In this document: piece by piece, positions 14,847 through 22,855 of the stretch
How the letters are laid out: each line of letters starts with the position of its first letter
Position numbering within the stretch: the first letter of the stretch is position 1
From: Bacillus sp. (in: firmicutes)
Lineage (GTDB): Bacteria; Bacillota; Clostridia; Lachnospirales; Lachnospiraceae
Direction of reading: 5' to 3'
Assembly: GCA_023666125.1 (NCBI GenBank)
Contig: JAMPCN010000021.1
Coordinates: 1-36,136 of the forward strand
DNA: 36,136 bases
Notes under the pieces: generated by a model
Told to the model about the DNA's origin: nothing
Databases searched by the model: none
What the model saw: only the letters and a program-made list of their open reading frames with translations
Position numbers and translations under genes: made by a program

Positions 14847-15713
14847 ATGACAACAAAGAAAAAAACATGGTTTGACATATTTCTGGTAGTGTTTTTTGTT
14901 ATTATCGTCATTATTACACTGTATCCTTTCTTAAACGTACTGGCGATTTCCTTAAACGACTCTACGGATACGCTGCGGAATATCAACTTTATCATTCCGC
15001 GTAAATTTACCTGGAGCAACTATAAATATGTATTTCAGGATGCGGATATTATCAAGCCTTTTATCATATCCGTTGCCAAGACCCTTGTAGGAACAATCGT
15101 CGGCGTTATCTGTACGGCGATGCTGGCTTATACGTTAAGCCGCCGGGATTTCGTTTTCCATAAGCCGTTTACGATTTTATTCGTTGTGACGATGTATGTG
15201 AGCGGTGGATTGATTCCGGAATATCTGCTGATTATGCGTACGCTGCACCTTGGCAATAATTTTATGGTATATATTCTGCCCGGACTGATATGGGTCTATA
15301 ACATGATTCTGGTGCGTTCCTTTATCGACGGGCTTCCGACGGCCTTACAGGAGGCGGCGATGTTGGATGGGGCCAACGATTTCCAGATATGGTACAGGGT
15401 GGTAATGCCGTTATGTACGCCTGTTATCGCCACAATCGCTTTGTATTATGCGGTAGGGCAGTGGAACTCTTTCATGGATACCTATCTGTATGCCAAGAAA
15501 CTTCCTACCCTGCAATACAGGCTGTATGAAATTATGTCGCAGGCGCAGATGCAGTTAGACACCCATGCGACAAGCAATGTGACGCAGGCCGTTACGCCGA
15601 TGGCAATCCGTATGGCGGTCACGGTAGTGGCGACCGTTCCGATTATTATTGTATATCCGTTCTTACAGAAGTACTTCGTAGGCGGTATGACGGTAGGTTC
15701 CGTTAAGGATTAA
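14847..15713 (+). CDS. ytcP: ABC sugar transporter permease (YtcP/LplC type)
   Basis: A 288-residue permease, second channel subunit of the importer. Six hydrophobic helices are visible, with the EAA loop LQEAAMLDGANDFQIWYRV at about residues 167-185. The end MTVGSVKD is characteristic of this subfamily. AGGGGGTG stands five bases before ATG 14847. The gene lies between the LplB-type permease and the binding lipoprotein in one transcription unit. CUT1 permeases of this type usually carry di- to oligosaccharides, and LplC homologues occur in many plant-glycan loci of clostridia. Confidence 0.92.
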   Translation: MTTKKKTWFDIFLVVFFVIIVIITLYPFLNVLAISLNDSTDTLRNINFIIPRKFTWSNYKYVFQDADIIKPFIISVAKTLVGTIVGVICTAMLAYTLSRRDFVFHKPFTILFVVTMYVSGGLIPEYLLIMRTLHLGNNFMVYILPGLIWVYNMILVRSFIDGLPTALQEAAMLDGANDFQIWYRVVMPLCTPVIATIALYYAVGQWNSFMDTYLYAKKLPTLQYRLYEIMSQAQMQLDTHATSNVTQAVTPMAIRMAVTVVATVPIIIVYPFLQKYFVGGMTVGSVKD

Positions 15714-15776
15714 CGAATGATATATAACCTGGATACGCTCAGGATATATATAGAGAGAAAAAAGGAGGATTTATTT

Positions 15777-17498
15777 ATGAAAATGCGTAAGATTTTATCC
15801 CTGTTGACGGTTTCGGCGCTTTGCGCGAGCCTGTTGGCGGGATGCGGCGGCGATTCCGGAAGTTCTTCATCTTCCGACAATGCAGGCGGCAGTAACACGG
15901 CAAGCACGGCTTCCGATTCCGGGAGCGGCGACACGGCGGCATCCGGTGATGATACGTCTCCGATTACGTTTGAAGTATTTTTGACAGATGCAAATAACGA
16001 CAGTTGGGATAACCCGGTCGGCAATGCCATTACGGAGGCAACGGGCGTTACGCTGGAGATTTCCTATCCGGTATCTTCCCAGGGTGATGCAAAACAGGAT
16101 GTTGCGCTTATGATTGCCAACGACGAGTATCCGGACTTCATCTATGCAAAGGGCGAGGCAACTTCTTTGTATGAGGCAGGCGCGTTAATTGATATGACAG
16201 ACCTGATTGAGCAGTATGGTCCGAACATCAAGAAAATGTATGGCGACGAGTTGGAGAAACTGAAATGGGGCAACGGTGATGACGGCATTTATCAGCTTTC
16301 TTATGCGGGTGTCGGCGCACAGACCTTAAAGACGGGCGGCGGCTGCCAGATTCAGTTTGCAGCGTTAAAAGAGAACAATTACGAATATCCGAAGACATTG
16401 GAAGAGTACGAAGCGTTGATTAAGAAGTACCTGGAAGCGCATCCGACAACGGATGACGGTCTGGAGACAATCGGTATCACGATGAGTGCATCCGACTGGC
16501 ACTGGATGATTACGTTAGGCAACCCGGCAGGATTCATTGCAGATGCGGCTCCGGATAACGGACAGTGGGTAATTGATGATAATTACAACTGTTATTATAA
16601 ACATACGACGTCGGAAGAGAAAGAATACTTCCAGTGGCTCTGCCGTATGTATGATGAAGGTATTCTTGACCCGAACTTCGCTACCCAGACACATGATGAC
16701 TATATCGCTAAACTTTCCAGCGGACGCGTGGTAGCCATTACGGATGCGGAATGGGATTACAACCAGGCACAGCAGGTTCTGATTGCCGACGGTAAGATGG
16801 ATAAGACATACTGCGGACTTCCTGTAACGCTTCGTGCAGACCAGAAAGCTCCGGCACTGTTATATCAGGGTCTCCAGGTAGGCTGGGGTATCGCTATCAC
16901 AAAGAGCTGTGAGGATCCGGTACGTGCGGTTAAGTTCCTTGACTATCTCTGCTCCGACGAGGGCGCAGTTCTTCATAAATGGGGTATTGAGGGCGAACAC
17001 TACTTCTTGGATGACAACGGTATGAGATATCGTACGCAGGAAGAAATCGACGCTGCCAATTCCGACCCGGATTATGGTAAAAAGACCGGTATCGGCAACT
17101 ACACGGGATTCCCGATTTACGGCGACGGCGCCGAAGATGAGAATGGCAATCCTTATACAACCGTTACCAGACAGTCCGTAATCGACGAATACAACGAAGA
17201 GCAGAAAGCGGCTTGTGAAGCATGGGGCGTAGATATGTTAATCGATATCTTCCCGCAGCCGGATGAATTTGAACTTCTTCCTTATTCCGCATTGTGGGCA
17301 TATCAGATTCCGCAGGAATTATCTAATAAGGTAGATATCTTAAACGAAATCGCATGGCCGGGTCTGGTTAAGTGCGTAACCGGTGGACAGGCTAACTTCG
17401 ATGCGAACTGGGATGCTATGGTAGCAGAACTGGAAGCAAACGGCATGAGTGAAGCAAATGCGGAAATGACGGCATTCCTGGCTGAGAAGATTCAGTAA
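15777..17498 (+). CDS. Extracellular sugar-binding lipoprotein
   Basis: A solute-binding protein of about 573 residues that would capture the oligosaccharide outside and deliver it to the two permeases. The signal peptide ends in the lipobox LLAGC, so Cys23 would be lipidated and anchor the protein in the membrane. A Ser/Gly/Asp-rich flexible linker follows (GGDSGSSSSSDNAGGS). The rest matches the LplA-type large family 1 binding proteins, longer than the usual 400-450 residues. AAAGGAGG (15761-15768) fixes ATG 15777. The in-frame ATG 15717, 20 codons upstream, has no such site and would put a charged extension before the signal peptide. A large hairpin follows the stop and probably keeps this message abundant relative to the GH3 gene. 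Confidence 0.93.
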   Translation: MKMRKILSLLTVSALCASLLAGCGGDSGSSSSSDNAGGSNTASTASDSGSGDTAASGDDTSPITFEVFLTDANNDSWDNPVGNAITEATGVTLEISYPVSSQGDAKQDVALMIANDEYPDFIYAKGEATSLYEAGALIDMTDLIEQYGPNIKKMYGDELEKLKWGNGDDGIYQLSYAGVGAQTLKTGGGCQIQFAALKENNYEYPKTLEEYEALIKKYLEAHPTTDDGLETIGITMSASDWHWMITLGNPAGFIADAAPDNGQWVIDDNYNCYYKHTTSEEKEYFQWLCRMYDEGILDPNFATQTHDDYIAKLSSGRVVAITDAEWDYNQAQQVLIADGKMDKTYCGLPVTLRADQKAPALLYQGLQVGWGIAITKSCEDPVRAVKFLDYLCSDEGAVLHKWGIEGEHYFLDDNGMRYRTQEEIDAANSDPDYGKKTGIGNYTGFPIYGDGAEDENGNPYTTVTRQSVIDEYNEEQKAACEAWGVDMLIDIFPQPDEFELLPYSALWAYQIPQELSNKVDILNEIAWPGLVKCVTGGQANFDANWDAMVAELEANGMSEANAEMTAFLAEKIQ

Positions 17499-17560
17499 AA
17501 AGCGTAAGTAGAACGTTCCGACAGTTTCTGTCAGAGAGCGTAAGTGTAATATGATAAACA

Positions 17561-17593
17561 AAAGGGTCTGATACATAAGGTGTTAGGCCCTTT
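17561..17593 (+). repeat. Long hairpin between the binding protein and GH3 genes
   Basis: AAAGGGTCTGATAC (17561-17574) can pair with GTGTTAGGCCCTTT (17580-17593), 14 bp with a few G-U pairs around ATAAG. Only a broken T stretch follows, so full termination is unlikely. It may block 3' decay so that the binding protein is made in excess. AGCGTAAGT also occurs twice nearby (17501-17509, 17537-17545). Confidence 0.6.
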
Positions 17594-17618
17594 CTGTAAC
17601 ATTAAGGAGGATAGCAGT

Positions 17619-20600
17619 ATGGAAGTGAATAAGAACACACCTTTCTGGGATGTGTCGTTACCTGTAGAGCAGCGCCTGGATTGGCTGTTGTCGGAAATGA
17701 CGATGGATGAAAAGCTGGGAATGCTGGCTACAAAAGTTCCCGCGCTGGAGCGTCTCGGCATTCCGGCAATGTCGGTAGGCGGGGAAGCGGCGCATGGCGT
17801 AGAGGCGCGAAACGACCAGAACGAACTGGGAGGGGCGGAAACAACGACCTCTTTTCCACAGCCTATCGGTATGAGCGCAACCTGGGATACGGAATTGATT
17901 CGGGAAGCGGGCGAGGTAACGGGTACGGAAGCGCGTGTGATTTACCACCGTCATCCCGACAGGGGGTTGAGCCGCTGGGCGCCGACCATTGATTTGGAGC
18001 GTGACCCCAGATGGGGCAGAACGGAAGAAGGCTATGGGGAAGACCCGCTTCTTATCGGAGAAATGTCCTCCGCCTATATCCGCGGTATGCAGGGGGATGA
18101 TCCGCATTATCTCAGGGTGGCGTCCACGTTGAAGCATTTTTATGCCAATAATACGGAAGTCGGGCGGGGGTGGAAAAATTCCTCCATTGACCCGCGCAAT
18201 AAATACGAACTCTATTTGGAACCTTTCCGCAGAGCGATTGAAAACGGCGGCGCGGAAGCGGTCATGACGGCATATAATAAGATTAACGGTATTCCGGGCA
18301 TGTTGAATCCTGAGGTTACGAGTATTTTGAAAGACCAATATGGTCTAAAACATGCGGTCTGCGATGGCGGCGCGATGGAACTGGTGGCGGACTTCCATCA
18401 TTACTGCGGACTTCACGCCGAAACGCTGGCAATGGCATTAAAAGCCGGAATAGACGGTATGTCGGATAATCCGGAAGTGGTGGAACAGGCGGCGAGAGAA
18501 GCCTATGAACTTGGGCTGATTACGAAAGAGGATGTTGACAGAGCATTGCGCAATATGTTCCGAACCAAGATTCGTCTGGGCGTTTATGATAAAGTAAACC
18601 GTAATCCTTATGATAATGTGACGGAAGAAGATATCAATTCCGAAAGGCATCAGGAAATATGCCGTCAGGTATCAAGGGAGTCCATTGTGCTTTTAAAAAA
18701 TGAAAAGGAAATGCTTCCGCTTGCGAAAAATACACCGCCAGAATCTCTGGCCTTAATCGGTCCGGCGGGGGATTGCTGGTATCGCGACTGGTATTGCGGC
18801 GAGCCGCTTCGCAAAACAACGTTAAAACAGGGAATTGAGAAACTGCAAAACGGAGAGGTTTGTTTTGCGGACGGTTACGACAAAGTGATTTTCAAATGCG
18901 GGGATAAAGGCATTACCGTGGCGGAGGATAATTCGCTCATTCTCTCCGAAAACCCGGATGCTTTTTTCATGGAGGACTGGGGAGAAGGCAGTCTGTATTT
19001 CCGCTGTGTCCGTACCGGAAAGTATATGAATACAAGGTTCTATCCGGGCAAGGTAAAGCCGGAGGAATTGGGGAAAATCGCTGCCGATATCGACGAGCCG
19101 TTCGATTGGTTTGTCATGGAGATTTTTCATCTGGAAGAGCAGCCCGATAAAACGGTGGTGTTGACAAACCGTTTCGGTTCACCCGTACTGGCGGGAGAAG
19201 ACGGCAGCCTGTGGTCGATGAAAGGCGGCGAACAGATTGGGCCGAGCGTAGGCTTAGAAATAGAAACAGCAAAAACCGCGGGAAGAGACATGGCTATGTC
19301 CGAAATTTCTTTTACGCTGGAAGTAGTAGAATCCGGCGTGGAGGCGGCATGCAAACTGGCGCAGGGAAAGGAAACGGTTCTTCTTGCGCTTGGCTGTAAT
19401 CCGATGGTGAATGCAAGGGAAGAGGTAGACCGTACTACGATTGCGCTGCCTCCGGCGCAGGAGCGTCTCTTAGAAGCGGTATATAAAGTAAATCCTCATA
19501 TTGTGCTGGTGATATTATCCAATTATCCGTATGCGGTAAACGCCGCAAAAGAAAAGATTCCCGCTATTTTATGGAGTGCGACGGGAAGCCAGGATATGGG
19601 CGAGGCGCTGGCGGAGACGATTTTCGGGGAAAATGCGCCTGCGGGGCGGTTGAATATGACATGGCACTGTGATGATAAAAGCCTGCCGGATATTGATGAT
19701 TACGATATTATCAAGGGAAAACGCACCTACCGTTATTTTACGGGAAAGACGCTCTATCCGTTCGGCTTCGGGCTGACCTATTCGGCATTTTCCTATTCTG
19801 CATTGTCGGTGAAGCTGGCAGATAAAAGAAAACTGCTGGTATCCTTTAGCGTAAAAAACACCGGCACGCGAACCAGCGACGAAGTGGCGCAGGTGTATGG
19901 CAGTGCGCCCGCTTCCCGTGTGGAAAAGCCTATAAGACAGCTTCTTGGGTTTACGCGTCTGAAAAATATCAAGCCGGGAGAAAGCCGGATGGTGGAAATG
20001 GAGATTCCGGTCGAGGAATTTCGTTTCTATGATGTTATCAGCCGTTCGCTGATGGTGGAAAAGGGGCTTTATACCATTTATGCGGGAACCTCCAGCGCGG
20101 ACGATAAGCTGTCCGTGTCGATAGAGATTCCGGGCGATACGCCGGGCGTACGCGATATGACGGCAAAAACCGCCGCCGACCATTACGACGATTATGAAAA
20201 TATTGTCCTGACAAAAGGACAGTTTCACTATAGCGCGGCACAGGTTTTATGCCCGGAAAAAGAGGGGGTCCTTATTTATAGGGACTGTGCGATTATGCCG
20301 GAAACAAAAGAGATTATCCTGCATCTTTGCAGTGAAAAAGGCGGCGCCGTAGAGGTGTTGGTTGACGGGGAAAAGGCGGGAAGCTGGCAGGGCGAGACAC
20401 GGACTTATGTGAAAAATCCCCGTCCGGTGATGGGTCCTCTTATGCGAAAAGATACCGAAGAGAGGATTGCAAGCTGGAAACCGGTTTATGCGGATGTCAG
20501 GGTGGAGCTGTCACAAGGTAAAAAAACAGGGCAGACACCGGTGGAGCTGACAATTAAAATGGACGGGGATGTGAAGCTGTGTTATTTTAGGTTACAGTAG
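17619..20600 (+). CDS. GH3 beta-glucosidase or beta-xylosidase with fascin-like insert
   Basis: A cytoplasmic glycoside hydrolase of about 993 residues, without a signal peptide. The nucleophile Asp249 is in AVCDGGAM, and an EEVDR motif at residues 601-605 carries the likely acid/base Glu. Motifs TLKHFYANN, DLERDPRWGRTEEGYGEDP and MTAYNKINGIPGM show the GH3 barrel. An insert at about 420-550 looks like a fascin-type beta-trefoil, as seen in xylosidase-like GH3 enzymes. A fibronectin-III-like domain (about 730-850) and a further C-terminal beta-rich domain of some 130 residues follow, the last perhaps carbohydrate-binding. AAGGAGG (17604-17610) sets ATG 17619. Whether it cuts Glc-beta or Xyl-beta bonds cannot be decided here. 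It is the last gene of the transporter operon and its end overlaps GH42. Confidence 0.9.
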   Translation: MEVNKNTPFWDVSLPVEQRLDWLLSEMTMDEKLGMLATKVPALERLGIPAMSVGGEAAHGVEARNDQNELGGAETTTSFPQPIGMSATWDTELIREAGEVTGTEARVIYHRHPDRGLSRWAPTIDLERDPRWGRTEEGYGEDPLLIGEMSSAYIRGMQGDDPHYLRVASTLKHFYANNTEVGRGWKNSSIDPRNKYELYLEPFRRAIENGGAEAVMTAYNKINGIPGMLNPEVTSILKDQYGLKHAVCDGGAMELVADFHHYCGLHAETLAMALKAGIDGMSDNPEVVEQAAREAYELGLITKEDVDRALRNMFRTKIRLGVYDKVNRNPYDNVTEEDINSERHQEICRQVSRESIVLLKNEKEMLPLAKNTPPESLALIGPAGDCWYRDWYCGEPLRKTTLKQGIEKLQNGEVCFADGYDKVIFKCGDKGITVAEDNSLILSENPDAFFMEDWGEGSLYFRCVRTGKYMNTRFYPGKVKPEELGKIAADIDEPFDWFVMEIFHLEEQPDKTVVLTNRFGSPVLAGEDGSLWSMKGGEQIGPSVGLEIETAKTAGRDMAMSEISFTLEVVESGVEAACKLAQGKETVLLALGCNPMVNAREEVDRTTIALPPAQERLLEAVYKVNPHIVLVILSNYPYAVNAAKEKIPAILWSATGSQDMGEALAETIFGENAPAGRLNMTWHCDDKSLPDIDDYDIIKGKRTYRYFTGKTLYPFGFGLTYSAFSYSALSVKLADKRKLLVSFSVKNTGTRTSDEVAQVYGSAPASRVEKPIRQLLGFTRLKNIKPGESRMVEMEIPVEEFRFYDVISRSLMVEKGLYTIYAGTSSADDKLSVSIEIPGDTPGVRDMTAKTAADHYDDYENIVLTKGQFHYSAAQVLCPEKEGVLIYRDCAIMPETKEIILHLCSEKGGAVEVLVDGEKAGSWQGETRTYVKNPRPVMGPLMRKDTEERIASWKPVYADVRVELSQGKKTGQTPVELTIKMDGDVKLCYFRLQ

Positions 20601-22604
20601 CAAAATCGCAACACCCTTCGCCTCAAGCGTTAAACGTTCGCCGTTTTGATAAGCCGTATCGGTCAGAATATCCGTTCCGGCAAAAGGAAGCGTAACGGCG
20701 TGCGCTTTTGTGTCATGGTTTAAGAAAAATAGGAAAGCGCCGTTTTGATTGCTGCGTTTCGTCACTTCTACCGGCTTTGGCGTTTCGATAAGCGCATCAA
20801 CGCCCGCTTCCTTGCAGATATCGCCGATAAGACGGCGGTAGAAGTCTGCATCGGAGCGGGTTGCCATATAATAGCCATAGCCGCTGCCGAAACGGTTACG
20901 GGTCAAAACAGGCATTCCGGCGTAAAAATCACTGTCATAGAAGCAGAGCGCCTCCGCGCCCTCGGTATGCAGCAAATCGCAGATAAGGACGGCGGGATAA
21001 GTTTTGCCATCATAAGAAAAACTGTTGGAGGCATCTTCGGCTAAAGCGTCTTCTTCCTCTACCCAGATGCCTAAAATATCCCTTAATTTTCCCGGATAAC
21101 CGCCTAACGTAACTAAATCGTGTTCATCCACATAGCCGCTGAAAAAGGTAGTAAGGAAACGTCCGCCGTCCGCGACAAAATTCCTGATTTTTTCGTCGTG
21201 TCCGGGTTTTACCATATAAAGAAGCGGCGCCACGACAAGGCGGTATTGGGAGATATCGTCCTCTACGCTGATGATGTCTACCGGAATGTTTAAGTTGTGG
21301 AAAGCCTTATAATAGTTTAATATTTCATCGCAGTAGTGCAGGTTGATGCTCGGACCCGCAGAATGGTCGGTTGCCCACCAGTTATCCCAGTCAAAGATAA
21401 TGGCGGCCCCGGCGTCGGTGCGTGCGCCGAGCGTCAAAGAGCCGATGTTTTCAAGTTCCGCGCCAAGCGCTTCAATTTCCCTAAAAACTCTCGTATTTTC
21501 ATGACCGACATGGTCAATAACCGCGCCGTGATATTTTTCGCAGGCTCCAATGGTGCGGCGCATCTGGAAAAACATAATGGTGTCCGAACCGTGGGCAACC
21601 GCCTGATAACTTAAAAGGCGCATGACGCCCGGCCGTTTGAGCGCGTTGTAGGGGAGCCAGTTCGTGACGCTTGGCGTCTGCTCGATTAGGGCAAACGGTT
21701 TTCCCTGCTTGATGCCGCGCATCAGTTCGTGTTTAAACGCGGTCTCTTCCATGGGCGTATCGTTTGCGGGGTAGTTATCCCAGGAAATGAAATCCATGTA
21801 TTTCGCCCATTTTTGATAGTCCAAATCGTAGTAGTTTCCCATAAGGTTCGTCGTAATCGGAATATCCGGCGTAATGGCGTGGATGGCGTCGTATTCCAGA
21901 CGGAAACATGCTAATATACTGTCGGAATTAAACCGCCTGTAATCCAGAGAAATACCCTGAAAGGTAGTTCTGTTCGGGGTAAAATGCTCGGAGAGCTGAT
22001 TGGGAACCACGATATCTTCAAAATCGTAAAAGGTATGCCCCCAGAAAGCCGTATCCCAGACCCGGTTGACTTCTTCGATTGTTCCGTATTTATCTTTCAG
22101 CCATTCACGGAATCTTTGTTCGCAGTTTTCGCAGTAGCAGACGCCGCCGTATTCGTTGGAAATATGCCAGGCGATGATATTATCATAGTTCCGGTAACGC
22201 TCGGCCAGTTTGGAGGCCAGCGCTTTAGCATATTTACGGTAAGTCGGACTGTTCGGACAGGAATTGTGGCGGCCGCCGAATTTGCGTTTCATACCGTTAA
22301 ATTCCGTGCGGAGAATATCAGGATATTTTCTGGCCATCCATGCGGGATGGGCGCCCGTAGCGGTGGCAAGACAGACCTTGAGGCCGTTTTCGCGCACCAT
22401 ATTCATGATTTTATCAAGTTTATCAAACCGGTAGACGTCTTCTTCCGGCTGGAGGCTTGCCCAACTGAAAACATTTAGCGTTACGGTGTCGATATGGGCA
22501 AGCTTTAGAAGCCGCATATCCTCCTCCCAGACTTCTTCCGGCCACTGTTCGGGGTTATAATCTCCGCCGTATAGGATTTTTGATATTTTGTTATTGTCAA
22601 TCAT
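20592..22604 (-). CDS. GH42 beta-galactosidase
   Basis: A 670-residue beta-galactosidase. The acid/base Glu151 lies in WHISNEYGG and the nucleophile Glu308 in FALIEQTPS, the normal GH42 pair. Cys116 with Cys156, Cys158 and Cys161 (GGVCYCENC) matches the structural zinc cluster of the family. There is no signal peptide, so it works on imported galactosylated oligosaccharide. The trimerisation and C-terminal beta domains follow. GGDYNPEQWP near the start is a family signature. It is transcribed toward the GH3 gene and the two stop regions overlap (20592-20600). The ATG at 22602-22604 has only a weak ribosome binding site (GCAGGG). Its promoter lies in the divergent gap shared with the hybrid kinase. 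Confidence 0.93.
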   Translation of the reverse strand: MIDNNKISKILYGGDYNPEQWPEEVWEEDMRLLKLAHIDTVTLNVFSWASLQPEEDVYRFDKLDKIMNMVRENGLKVCLATATGAHPAWMARKYPDILRTEFNGMKRKFGGRHNSCPNSPTYRKYAKALASKLAERYRNYDNIIAWHISNEYGGVCYCENCEQRFREWLKDKYGTIEEVNRVWDTAFWGHTFYDFEDIVVPNQLSEHFTPNRTTFQGISLDYRRFNSDSILACFRLEYDAIHAITPDIPITTNLMGNYYDLDYQKWAKYMDFISWDNYPANDTPMEETAFKHELMRGIKQGKPFALIEQTPSVTNWLPYNALKRPGVMRLLSYQAVAHGSDTIMFFQMRRTIGACEKYHGAVIDHVGHENTRVFREIEALGAELENIGSLTLGARTDAGAAIIFDWDNWWATDHSAGPSINLHYCDEILNYYKAFHNLNIPVDIISVEDDISQYRLVVAPLLYMVKPGHDEKIRNFVADGGRFLTTFFSGYVDEHDLVTLGGYPGKLRDILGIWVEEEDALAEDASNSFSYDGKTYPAVLICDLLHTEGAEALCFYDSDFYAGMPVLTRNRFGSGYGYYMATRSDADFYRRLIGDICKEAGVDALIETPKPVEVTKRSNQNGAFLFFLNHDTKAHAVTLPFAGTDILTDTAYQNGERLTLEAKGVAILLL

Positions 22605-22662
22605 AATAAGCCCTGCGCCTTTCTTATATAGTTCGTGATTTCGTCAGTTTTGTTTCCGTTTC

Positions 22663-22668
22663 AGTATA
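22663..22668 (-). promoter_or_regulatory. -10 candidate for GH42
   Basis: On the minus strand TATACT (22663-22668) lies about 60 bases before the start codon, with no good -35 upstream. An activator-dependent promoter is possible. Confidence 0.35.
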
Positions 22669-22734
22669 ACACAGAATAGGAATAAAGAGTAGAAAATATT
22701 GGATTTTCAATAGAAAAACAGCATTGTCCGCGGC

Positions 22735-22763
22735 TTGACATAATTAGTCGCGCTTGATAAAAT
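22735..22763 (+). promoter_or_regulatory. Promoter of the hybrid histidine kinase gene
   Basis: Perfect TTGACA (22735-22740) and TAAAAT (22758-22763) are 17 bp apart. The start near 22770 gives a leader of about 85 bases, in which nothing structured was noticed. Confidence 0.8.
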
Positions 22764-22855
22764 AGTAACATAGGTTTTTTCTGTTTTACACTCGTATGTA
22801 TCAGAATATGCTTTGTTCATGACAGATATTGTTATCAGCACAGGGAGGAAAGGCT

